A stretch of 6,474 nucleotides of DNA from an uncultured Peptoniphilus sp. (GCA_902488455.1 CABTWG010000057.1:1-6474), one strand, 5' to 3'; positions 1 to 5,310 are shown, numbered from the stretch's first letter. The notes: generated by a model from the letters alone, not told the origin. Numbers and translations: made by a program.

Positions 1-46
1 ATTTCGGCTAGGGCTTCGAACGGGTATAACCTCCGAGGGTAAAGTC
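1..46 (+). repeat. GGGTATAACC repeat unit, copy A
   Basis: Positions 1-46 match 265-310 at 42 of 46 positions, in the same orientation. The shared core reads CTTCGAAC, then GGTATAACCTCCGA, then AAAGTC. In the second copy CTTCG and CGAAG can pair across a ~15-nt loop. Further cores without the same left flank lie at 1067 and 1411. The copy touches the window edge, so its true left end is unknown. No function is recognised. Confidence 0.75.
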
Positions 47-59
47 TTTGCAACTGCAT

Positions 60-205
60 TGTAGCGGAAGCAACCTGCTTCCATCAACCTCGATACTAAA
101 TTCTGTTAACTTAGCCGTTAGGCGTAGAATAACTATAACTACTATTAATCTCTGTAGCGGAACCTTCTAGGTTCCAAAGCCGGGCAGTCGAGTTCAGCAA
201 ATCAT
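60..205 (+). repeat. left arm of long imperfect inverted repeat, with two hairpins
   Basis: Positions 60-181 align with the reverse complement of 1231-1351 at about 90 of 122 positions in a hand alignment; weaker similarity continues to about 205/1207. The first 43 nt match at 37 positions. Inside the arm are two hairpins in the same frame (TGTAGCGGAA ... TTCCA). One is GGAAGC (66-71) with GCTTCC (77-82); the other is GGAACCT (159-165) with AGGTTCC (169-175). A small GCC-GTTA-GGC hairpin lies at about 114-123. There is no ORF with coding character. It looks like a MITE- or REP-like non-coding element; no family is recognised. Confidence 0.75.
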
Positions 206-264
206 CCTTCACTACGCTCGGCTTCTTTGGAACTCTTTGCACGAGACCTGCAACGAAACGGGAG

Positions 265-310
265 ATTTCGGCTAGGGCTTCGAACGTGTATAACCTCCGA
301 AGAGAAAGTC
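265..310 (+). repeat. GGGTATAACC repeat unit, copy B
   Basis: Direct repeat of 1-46, 264 nt downstream. The first 36 nt differ at a single position (287). After AAAGTC the copies diverge. The left half of the long inverted repeat lies between copies A and B. The segment 311-430 that follows is AT-rich and shows no gene and no further copy of these repeats. Confidence 0.75.
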
Positions 311-430
311 CTCCCAAATAATTTTTGAAGATATTTATTTATAAAATCCTAGACTTCTTAGAACGACGTGATAAAACATTCTCGGCAGGACAGTTTCTCT
401 CTTCTGACCGGAATGAAATTCAGCAGGACG

Positions 431-462
431 CACGATACTCTCGACAGGAGAGTATATAAGTG
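431..462. other. perfect 8-bp hairpin in non-coding DNA
   Basis: ATACTCTC (435-442) and GAGAGTAT (448-455) pair perfectly around a 5-nt loop GACAG. CAC (431-433) and GTG (460-462) could extend the stem across an asymmetric bulge. There is no T-run directly after it on either strand, so it is not a canonical intrinsic terminator. CAGGA motifs recur nearby (near 385, 423 and 445), which may mean a larger RNA fold. It lies downstream of the minus-strand gene ending at 513. Confidence 0.5.
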
Positions 463-481
463 TGCCCCTTAGTTCCTAAAG

Positions 482-505
482 AAATTTTATCAGTTCTACA
501 AACTG
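482..505 (-). terminator. possible weak terminator of the 513-848 gene
   Basis: Just past the TAA at 513-515, on the minus strand, CAGTT and AACTG (501-505 and 491-495) form a 5-bp stem with a TGTAG loop. An interrupted T-rich stretch (ATAAAATTTCTTT) follows. The stem is short and the T-run is broken, so this is a tentative call based on position and shape. Confidence 0.3.
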
Positions 506-512
506 GAATTTG

Positions 513-848
513 TTATTCCCCTATGGAGGCACCGCTATCATCTTTAAGACCACAAATCACAACTATACCATTATTTTTATAACTCACAAAGAGAGTGATA
601 TCACTCCTAATTTTCCAACATACTGTATTGTCTTCATTGGTATCAGGTTTTCCCCACATCTCTATAAGCTGGTCAATATGGTAACCGGGCAAAAGGCTAT
701 TAACATCTGCTTCACTCATTTCTGCGATTGCCGTCAGAGGGGGAAGATTGTCGTTACTTTTGCAATTGTAGTATTCATAAAACCATGCCGATACACATAT
801 CGCAAGAGCCAAAATTATTATACCCATAACAGATAGCTTCTTTTTCAT
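513..848 (-). CDS. small membrane-anchored protein with a C-terminal WGxPD-type domain, unknown function
   Basis: A 111-aa protein not recognised as a named gene. The ATG at 846-848 is chosen because AAAGGAG sits 9 nt upstream; an in-frame ATG at 867-869 lacks a Shine-Dalgarno and would add seven residues ahead of the Lys cluster. Residues 2-4 are Lys and about 5-24 form a hydrophobic helix, giving a signal anchor or uncleaved signal peptide. Cys18 follows LAI, a poor lipobox, so lipoprotein status is doubtful. Residues 45-103 form an exported domain with LLPGYHIDQLIEMWGKPD (52-69), then W78 and short beta-like segments. That pattern resembles small extracytoplasmic domains of the SmpA/OmlA (BamE-like) or BLIP-like type (family inference). 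Cys29, Cys77 and Cys99 would lie outside the membrane. The gene stands alone with its own promoter, inside a repeat island. Confidence 0.7.
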   Translation of the reverse strand: MKKKLSVMGIIILALAICVSAWFYEYYNCKSNDNLPPLTAIAEMSEADVNSLLPGYHIDQLIEMWGKPDTNEDNTVCWKIRSDITLFVSYKNNGIVVICGLKDDSGASIGE

Positions 849-867
849 ACAAACACACTCCTTTATC

Positions 868-938
868 AAGTTCCGATTTGTACATCTCTGATTAAAAAAA
901 TTATACTATAAGACTTGAGAACAAATCTATCGGAACTT
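868..938. repeat. inverted repeat bracketing the promoter of the 513-848 gene
   Basis: AAGTTCCGAT (868-877) is the exact reverse complement of 929-938. A further TTTGT (877-881) matches ACAAA (921-925) after a 4-nt offset. One arm falls in the leader between the -10 and the Shine-Dalgarno, the other upstream near -25 to -35. This could be paired operator half-sites or a residual mobile-element inverted repeat. The sequence match is certain; the role is inference. Confidence 0.5.
900..905 (-). promoter_or_regulatory. -10 element for the 513-848 gene
   Basis: On the minus strand a perfect TATAAT lies at 905-900, about 50 nt upstream of the ATG, followed by a T-rich start region. No good -35 is found at 16-18 nt; TTGTTC lies only 13 nt upstream. 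The promoter may depend on an activator, or on the inverted repeat around it. Confidence 0.45.
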
Positions 939-946
939 TTGTAAAG

Positions 947-988
947 AATGAGAAAATCCGGATAACTTTATGCCCAGATTTTCTCATT
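947..988. repeat. 12-bp perfect inverted repeat
   Basis: AATGAGAAAATC (947-958) is the exact reverse complement of 977-988, with an 18-nt loop. The stem is AT-rich and neither side has a T-run, so it is not a clear terminator. It lies upstream of the minus-strand promoter. It could insulate that promoter from plus-strand readthrough, or be the ends of a small decayed element. Confidence 0.55.
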
Positions 989-1008
989 TCAATACTTAAT
1001 CTACGCTC

Positions 1009-1030
1009 CTTTCTGCGACTCTTTCTGCGA
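1009..1030 (+). repeat. two-copy 12-nt tandem repeat
   Basis: CTTTCTGCGA occurs at 1009-1018 and again at 1021-1030, a period of 12 nt. It is short and may be replication slippage in the non-coding island. Confidence 0.4.
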
Positions 1031-1066
1031 AAAATTGATGATAGGGATGGAGGACTTGATCCAGAA

Positions 1067-1105
1067 GGGTATAACCTCCGAAGAGAAGTCTTTACAAATG
1101 AAATC
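1067..1105 (+). repeat. GGGTATAACC repeat unit, copy C
   Basis: It starts at GGGTATAACCTCCGAAGAG and continues AAGTCTTTACAAATGAAATCA. The right part is shared with copies A (AAGTCTTT) and D (AAATGAAATCA). The left flank (CTTGATCCAGAA) is unlike copies A and B, so the unit's left border appears to be GGGTATAACC. It lies directly beside the 1119-1165 element. Confidence 0.7.
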
Positions 1106-1118
1106 AAAAAATCATGTT

Positions 1119-1165
1119 AGATCCTTCGACTACGGAGCCTAACGGCTCTTTCGCTCAGAATGACC
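1119..1165 (-). repeat. CTGAGCGAA/GTCGAA hairpin repeat, copy 1
   Basis: Read on the minus strand it begins GGTCATTCTGAGCGAA, then has a GAGCC-GTTA-GGCTC hairpin (1148-1135), then GTAGTCGAAGGATCT. This resembles the widespread 'GTCATTCTGAGCGAA...GAATCT' intergenic repeats of many bacteria (recalled knowledge, not searched). The copy at 1371-1410 keeps both arms but has a different palindromic centre. Confidence 0.7.
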
Positions 1166-1206
1166 AATTGGTTAGGATTGATGCTCAATTATTATGAATT
1201 ACTTGT

Positions 1207-1351
1207 AAGTTTTAGAAACTTCACGCCTTCGGCTGTGGAACCTGGATTTCCGCTACGGGTTGTAAATAGAAATTTATGTTTTAGTACGCCTGATGGCTGA
1301 GGGAAGATAATGTAGTATCGAGTATTATGGAAGCAAATTGCTTCCGCTACA
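1207..1351 (-). repeat. right arm of long imperfect inverted repeat, with hairpins
   Basis: Reverse-complement partner of 60-205. The GGAAGC/GCTTCC hairpin (1329-1334 with 1340-1345) mirrors the one at 66-82. GTAGCGGAA ... AGGTTCCACAGCC (1256-1231, minus) mirrors 154-181, but its left stem arm has decayed, leaving only four pairs. The hairpin spacing is conserved: 94 nt in the left arm and 95 nt here. Confidence 0.75.
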
Positions 1352-1370
1352 TATTAACCTTTCCAACTGC

Positions 1371-1410
1371 AGTCACCCTGAGCGAAGACGGCTTGCCGTC
1401 GGAGTCGAAC
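1371..1410 (+). repeat. CTGAGCGAA/GTCGAA hairpin repeat, copy 2
   Basis: AGTCACCCTGAGCGAA, then the perfect palindrome GACGGC-TT-GCCGTC (1387-1400), then GGAGTCGAAC. The arms match the minus-strand copy at 1119-1165, while the stem sequence differs entirely and still pairs. It runs straight into GGGTATAACC copy D. Confidence 0.7.
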
Positions 1411-1450
1411 GGGTATAACCTCTGAAGAGCAATTAAGGCAAATGAAATCA
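1411..1450 (+). repeat. GGGTATAACC repeat unit, copy D
   Basis: GGGTATAACCTCTGAAGAG, then a diverged middle, then AAATGAAATCA (1440-1450), as in copy C. It is fused directly to the GTCGAAC end of the preceding hairpin repeat. The rest up to the next gene (1451-1535) is AT-rich and holds only a 5-bp TCACG/CGTGA hairpin (1461-1475). Confidence 0.65.
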
Positions 1451-1535
1451 ATAACAATTATCACGCTTCACGTGAGGCATAAAAAAACAAATCCCGATAA
1501 TCAAAACTAAAATAATTATTTGTACTGGCGCTTTA

Positions 1536-1564
1536 TAGAATAAAAACACCGGATATGATAAAAT
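1536..1564 (+). promoter_or_regulatory. probable promoter of the ttcA-xth-fprA operon
   Basis: TAGAAT (1536-1541) and TAAAAT (1559-1564) are separated by 17 nt; TTTATA/TATGAT (1532/1554) is an overlapping alternative with a 16-nt spacer. The -35 is weak. The same GATAAAATAA string appears ahead of the gene at 5388. Transcription would start near 1566-1572, giving a very short leader. Confidence 0.45.
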
Positions 1565-1584
1565 AACTGTATATGAGAGAAAAT

Positions 1585-2403
1585 ATGGTAAAATCACAAT
1601 CAGAAATTGAAAGATCACTTATAAAGACTTATAGAAAGAGAATTTGGACCAAGTTTATAAGGGCGATTAAAGAGTATGAGCTTGTAGAAAAAGGTGACAA
1701 AATTGCTGTTGCCATCTCTGGCGGAAAGGACTCACTTACCCTTGCAAAACTTTTTCAAGAGCTAAAAAAACATAGAAAGTTGGACTTTGACCTAGAGTTT
1801 ATTGCTATGGATCCTGGATACAAAAAAGAAAAACTGGACCAAATGATGTATAACTGCGACAAACTCGGCATCCCTGTCAAGGTTCACAAGTCAGATATAT
1901 TCGAAGTGTCTGAAAGAATCGCTGGAGAAAACCCTTGCTACATGTGTGCTAGAATGAGAAGGGGAAATCTCTACGCAAAGGCACAGGAACTGGGTTGCAA
2001 CAAGCTCGCCCTCGGACATCACTTCGATGACGTTATAGAAACTGTTCTTTTAAATATAATTTTCGCAGGGGATTTCAAAACCATGATGCCTAAACTGAAG
2101 GCGAAAAACTTCGAAAACATGGGACTTATTAGACCTATGTACCTGGTGGAAGAAGAATCCATAATTAGATTTATGAATTCAACGGGACTTGTTGCAATGG
2201 ACTGCGCCTGCACCGTTACTTCGAAGAAATCTGGCGGATCCAAGCGCGATTACGTTAAAGAACTTATAAAAGAGATAAAAAAAGAGAATGAGTTTGCAGG
2301 TATTAATATACTTCGTGCAACTGAAAATGTAAATATGGGTGCAATCCTAGGATTCAAAGATGATTTCGGTAAGCACTCGTTTTTGGAGAGATATGATGAC
2401 TAA
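1585..2403 (+). CDS. TtcA-family tRNA 2-thiolation protein (PP-loop ATPase, Fe-S)
   Basis: This 272-aa protein belongs to the TtcA/TilS-type N-type ATP pyrophosphatases. TtcA adenylates the C2 carbonyl of tRNA cytidine-32 and replaces the oxygen with sulfur using a [4Fe-4S] cluster. The PP-loop SGGKDS is at residues 45-50, CYMC (Cys118, Cys121) follows, LGHHFDDVIET is at 143-153, and CAC (207-209) offers the third cluster Cys. These fit the TtcA pattern of CxxC plus a distal Cys rather than TilS. The exact tRNA target in this organism is not shown. An in-frame ATG at 1573 would give 276 aa but has no Shine-Dalgarno and would be almost leaderless; the ATG at 1585 has GAGAGA 4-9 nt upstream. 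It is the first gene of a three-gene operon, and its last 8 nt overlap the next gene. Confidence 0.85.
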   Translation: MVKSQSEIERSLIKTYRKRIWTKFIRAIKEYELVEKGDKIAVAISGGKDSLTLAKLFQELKKHRKLDFDLEFIAMDPGYKKEKLDQMMYNCDKLGIPVKVHKSDIFEVSERIAGENPCYMCARMRRGNLYAKAQELGCNKLALGHHFDDVIETVLLNIIFAGDFKTMMPKLKAKNFENMGLIRPMYLVEEESIIRFMNSTGLVAMDCACTVTSKKSGGSKRDYVKELIKEIKKENEFAGINILRATENVNMGAILGFKDDFGKHSFLERYDD

Positions 2404-3157
2404 GAAATTTGTTTCCTGGAATGTAAACGGAATTAGAGCAGCTATTAATAAGGGTTTTGTTGAGTCTTTTGAAGAGTTAAATCCTGATATAATTGGACTT
2501 CAAGAGATCAAACTCTCTGAAGGTCAGCTAGATCTTGAACTTCCAGGATATTATATGTATTGGAACTATGCAGAAAAGAAAGGATATTCTGGCACTGCAG
2601 TCTTCACAAGAGAAGAACCTTTAAATGTTAATTATGGAATAGGAATTGACGAACACGACAAGGAAGGAAGAGTTATTACTCTTGAGTTTCCCGATTACTA
2701 CTTCGTAACTTGCTACACGCCGAACTCACAAAGAGGCCTTGCAAGACTCGATTACAGAATGAAATGGGAAGAAGCGTTTTTAGAATATTTAAATAGATTA
2801 AATGAAGTTAAACCGGTAGTTCTCTGCGGAGATTTAAACGTGGCTCACAAGGAGATCGACCTTAAAAACCCTGAATCAAATAGAAAAAATGCTGGGTTTT
2901 CAGATGAAGAAAGAGATAAATTTACGAAACTACTAGAAGCAGGATACACTGATACTTTTAGATATCTATATCCGGACAAAGAAGAAGAATACTCATGGTG
3001 GAGCTACTTTAGACAAGCAAGAGATAGAAACATCGGATGGAGAATCGACTACTTTGTAGTTTCAAAAGTTTTAGAAGACAAGATAGTGGAAGCATCCATA
3101 CATCAAAGCATAATGGGCTCTGACCACTGTCCAGTAAGTGTAGAATTAAATTTATAG
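2396..3157 (+). CDS. xth: exodeoxyribonuclease III / AP endonuclease (ExoA/Xth family)
   Basis: A 253-aa Mg-dependent endonuclease/exonuclease/phosphatase-fold enzyme. It cuts DNA 5' of abasic sites and trims blocked 3' ends in base-excision repair; the length matches Gram-positive ExoA. Family motifs appear in order: WNVNGIRA (8-15, metal/phosphate Asn), LQEIKL with metal-binding Glu37, GYSGTAVF (63-70), TCYTPNSQ with Tyr107, CGDLNVAH with catalytic Asp146 and Asn148, GWRIDYFVVS with Asp218, and GSDHCPV with the Asp243-His244 pair. All key residues are present. The ATG at 2396 is chosen because GGAG (2385-2388) lies 7 nt upstream; the ATG at 2393 is too close, and an in-frame ATG at 2360 would add a non-family extension. 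The 8-nt overlap with the upstream gene suggests translational coupling. Confidence 0.95.
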   Translation: MTKKFVSWNVNGIRAAINKGFVESFEELNPDIIGLQEIKLSEGQLDLELPGYYMYWNYAEKKGYSGTAVFTREEPLNVNYGIGIDEHDKEGRVITLEFPDYYFVTCYTPNSQRGLARLDYRMKWEEAFLEYLNRLNEVKPVVLCGDLNVAHKEIDLKNPESNRKNAGFSDEERDKFTKLLEAGYTDTFRYLYPDKEEEYSWWSYFRQARDRNIGWRIDYFVVSKVLEDKIVEASIHQSIMGSDHCPVSVELNL

Positions 3158-3166
3158 GAGGGAAAA

Positions 3167-4387
3167 ATGAAACACTACAGTCAAAAGATAACCGATAGAT
3201 TATACTACATCGGTACCAACGACAGAATAACAGAACTGTTCGAAAATATGTGGCCACTGCCAGATGGAGTAGCATACAACTCTTATGTAATCAAAGGCTC
3301 TAAAAACATACTACTAGACTCAGTAAAATCTACAACCATCGAAGAAAGTTTAAGAAAATTAGACGAAGTTCTACAAGGGGAAGAACTTCACTATATAGTT
3401 GTACATCATATGGAACCTGACCATTCATCAGGAATCCCAACACTACTTTTAAAATATCCAAATTGCAAACTTATCGCTAACAAGAGAGCTGTAAGAATGC
3501 TTGAAAGCTACTACGGAATCAAAGAAGAAGATCTAATCCTAGTAGACGACGGCGAAACACTGAAACTTGGCGACACAAAACTAACCTTCTACCATACACC
3601 AATGGTACACTGGCCAGAATCAATGGTATCCTTCGAAGAAGAAACAGGCACACTATTTTCACAAGATATCTTCGGAGCATTTGGAACTCTTGACGGAGCA
3701 ATCTATGATGACGAAGTAGAATTCGATAGATACTATTTAGAAGAAATGTCAAGATACTATATAAACATCGTAGGTAAGTATTCAGGACAAGCACTAAAAG
3801 CACTTGAAAAACTAGGCGGACTAGATATCAAGATGATCTGCCCAGACCACGGCCCAATCTGGAGAACAAACACAGAAAAAGTAATCCAAATCTACACAGA
3901 CCTAGCAAACCAAAAGACAGAAGATGGAGTAGCAATCATCTTCGGAAGTATCTACGGAAACACAGAAAGAATGGCACAACTAGTTGCTAAAGGAGTAGCA
4001 GAAGCAGGACTTACAAATATAAGAATGCATGATGTATCAAAGACTCCACAGTCCTACCTACTAGCAGATTGCTGGAGATACAAGGGAATCATCCTAATCT
4101 CATGTTCATATGACAAAGCACTATTCCCACCGATGGCATTCTTAACAAACGAACTAAAACATCAAAAGATGAAGAACAACATCTGGGGCATCGCAGGCAG
4201 CTACTCATGGAACGGTGGCGGTCTGAAAGGACTAAAAGAATTCGTTGAAAGCGAAAAACTAAACGTGCTACCACTAATGCCAGAAGTTATGGGAGCAGGC
4301 TCAGAAAAAGACTTTGAAGACTTAATAAATCTAGGAAAGATGATGGCAAAGGCAGTAAAAGAAGGAAAAGTTCCAGAAGCAGAATAA
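3167..4387 (+). CDS. fprA: FprA-type flavodiiron protein (A-type flavoprotein)
   Basis: A 406-aa cytoplasmic flavodiiron protein that reduces O2 to water and/or NO to N2O with electrons from rubredoxin or a similar donor. Residues 1-250 form the metallo-beta-lactamase-like diiron domain. The ligands are His81-x-Glu83-x-Asp85, then His148, Asp167 and His228, with 62, 18 and 60 residues between the last four, exactly the spacing I recall for class A FprA enzymes. Residues 254-400 form a flavodoxin domain; GSIYGNTE (260-267) is the FMN phosphate loop, and SYSWNGGG (345-352) also fits. No rubredoxin or reductase domain is fused, so an external donor is needed. AGGAGG (3156-3161) overlaps the stop of the preceding gene and lies 5 nt from the ATG. 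The gap is 9 nt, so this is the third operon gene, followed by a strong terminator. O2 versus NO preference cannot be read from the sequence. Confidence 0.96.
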   Translation: MKHYSQKITDRLYYIGTNDRITELFENMWPLPDGVAYNSYVIKGSKNILLDSVKSTTIEESLRKLDEVLQGEELHYIVVHHMEPDHSSGIPTLLLKYPNCKLIANKRAVRMLESYYGIKEEDLILVDDGETLKLGDTKLTFYHTPMVHWPESMVSFEEETGTLFSQDIFGAFGTLDGAIYDDEVEFDRYYLEEMSRYYINIVGKYSGQALKALEKLGGLDIKMICPDHGPIWRTNTEKVIQIYTDLANQKTEDGVAIIFGSIYGNTERMAQLVAKGVAEAGLTNIRMHDVSKTPQSYLLADCWRYKGIILISCSYDKALFPPMAFLTNELKHQKMKNNIWGIAGSYSWNGGGLKGLKEFVESEKLNVLPLMPEVMGAGSEKDFEDLINLGKMMAKAVKEGKVPEAE

Positions 4388-4394
4388 AAATAAT

Positions 4395-4417
4395 GGGAGG
4401 CAAGACCTCCCTTTTTT
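4395..4417 (+). terminator. intrinsic terminator of the ttcA-xth-fprA operon
   Basis: GGGAGG (4395-4400) pairs perfectly with CCTCCC (4406-4411) around CAAGA, followed at once by six T. It lies 7 nt past the fprA stop. Confidence 0.92.
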
Positions 4418-4439
4418 GTTGCACATAGATTATAAATTC

Positions 4440-4463
4440 AAAAAAATCAGAGAAAAGTCTCTG
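4440..4463 (-). terminator. intrinsic terminator of the deacetylase gene
   Basis: On the minus strand CAGAGA (4463-4458) and TCTCTG (4453-4448) form a 6-bp stem with a CTTT loop, then one A and seven T (4446-4440). It lies 4 nt past the stop of the 4468-5295 gene. With 4395-4417 it makes a convergent pair in an 80-nt gap. Confidence 0.85.
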
Positions 4464-4467
4464 GTTA

Positions 4468-5295
4468 TTATTTTTCCTTAGGCGTGATAAGTTTCACGAA
4501 ATGTTTAGGATCAGTGCTCTCTTTGATGTTGAACCTGTTGACGCTGTAAGGATGAAGATCGAATACTGAGCTTGCATTCTTCTTAGCACCTAAGAAACCA
4601 AGTTTAAGTCCACTGTCAGGCACCACTTGAGAAACGATTCCGTCTTCACCAGTCATACCGCCAGGATATGCAATAGCAACAGGAAAGACAGAAGTGTGAG
4701 AATAGATAAGATTATTGTTCCACACAAGATCTTCGTAGATTCTCTTGTAATAATCGTCGGAACTCTCGCCGGGAGACGGAGTGGAAAAAGTAGTCTTTCC
4801 TTTATGAGGACCATCGAGTCTAAGATCGTGAGAATTGTAGGTGTGACTTTCAAAATCCACAAGACCACTATTCGCCATCTCCTCAACCATTTCCCAGGTC
4901 AAGAACTGGTCGCTGGAATCAACAAAAGCACCGATTAAAAAAATCGTCGCCTTGGCATCATACTTCTTTAAAATTCTAAAAGCATTGGTATAGTTGTCCC
5001 TATAACCATCGTCAAGGGTAACCATAACAGGTTTCTTTGGCAGATCCATCTCCTTGTTGTAGATCCTGTAGAGATCCTGGGCAGTTAGAAACGTAAAATC
5101 ATTGTCCTTAAGTTCTGCAATCATCTCCTCGAATTTGTCGGGATCCAAGTAGTACTCATTGTCCCTTTTGTCGATACCGTGGTATGTCAAAATGGGAATA
5201 TCACCGTAGGAAACCTTGTGTATAAAAACATAGCTATATAAAAATAAAAGCCCAGAAAGAAGAGCTAAAAATACAATAAAAATAAATTTTTTCAT
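4468..5295 (-). CDS. membrane-anchored polysaccharide deacetylase (NodB/CE4 family)
   Basis: A 275-aa extracytoplasmic enzyme. CE4 deacetylases remove N- or O-acetyl groups from peptidoglycan, chitin-like or exopolysaccharide substrates. Lys2-Lys3 plus a hydrophobic helix at about 4-25 anchors it to the membrane. The catalytic domain carries PILTYHGI (34-41), motif 1 VTLDDGY with Asp95-Asp96 (catalytic base and metal ligand), motif 2 SHTYNSH with His151 and His156, and motif 3 AYPGG (209-213). The motif-2 histidines are spaced H-x4-H rather than the commoner H-x3-H. The opening YHG with motif 1 resembles PgaB/IcaB-like and other Bacillota YHxI-type deacetylases; the substrate is not shown. 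The ATG at 5293-5295 is chosen for GGTGAT upstream and the Lys-Lys start. The frame stays open to 5433, but that would overlap the divergent gene. Monocistronic, with its own promoter and terminator. Confidence 0.9.
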   Translation of the reverse strand: MKKFIFIVFLALLSGLLFLYSYVFIHKVSYGDIPILTYHGIDKRDNEYYLDPDKFEEMIAELKDNDFTFLTAQDLYRIYNKEMDLPKKPVMVTLDDGYRDNYTNAFRILKKYDAKATIFLIGAFVDSSDQFLTWEMVEEMANSGLVDFESHTYNSHDLRLDGPHKGKTTFSTPSPGESSDDYYKRIYEDLVWNNNLIYSHTSVFPVAIAYPGGMTGEDGIVSQVVPDSGLKLGFLGAKKNASSVFDLHPYSVNRFNIKESTDPKHFVKLITPKEK

Positions 5296-5310
5296 AATAT
5301 CACCAAGTAA

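Noticed and set aside
111..317. Minus-strand open frame of 68 codons
   Set aside because: It runs through the inverted-repeat arm and repeat copy B. It shares the SLRRLY residues with the 901-1107 frame only because both read the same repeat unit. No RBS or domain character.
510..836. Plus-strand open frame of 108 codons
   Set aside because: Antisense to the 513-848 gene, which has a good RBS and an exported-protein pattern. This frame has no RBS and no recognisable domain.
901..1107. Minus-strand open frame of 68 codons
   Set aside because: It overlaps the 12-bp inverted repeat, the tandem repeat and the -10 box of the downstream gene. Composition is low-complexity and follows the repeats.
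1137..1177. Integron attC-like site (GCCTAAC ... GTTAGGA)
   Set aside because: GCCTAAC fits RYYYAAC, but the partner GTTAGGA breaks GTTRRRY at the last base. The spacing is short, and no integrase or cassette array is present. The GCC-GTTA-GGC string is better explained as a small hairpin also seen near 114.
1..1450. CRISPR array
   Set aside because: The repeats are irregularly spaced, diverged, of several families and in both orientations. There is no uniform spacer length and no cas gene.
1461..1487. TCACG/CGTGA hairpin followed by an A-run, as a terminator
   Set aside because: The homopolymer is A on the plus strand, and on the minus strand the T-run precedes the stem, so neither direction gives a terminator. 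The stem is only 5 bp.
2360..2395. Upstream start for the AP endonuclease
   Set aside because: It would add a non-family N-terminus inside the upstream gene. The ATG at 2396 has the well-placed GGAG, and the family normally starts just before the WNVNG motif.
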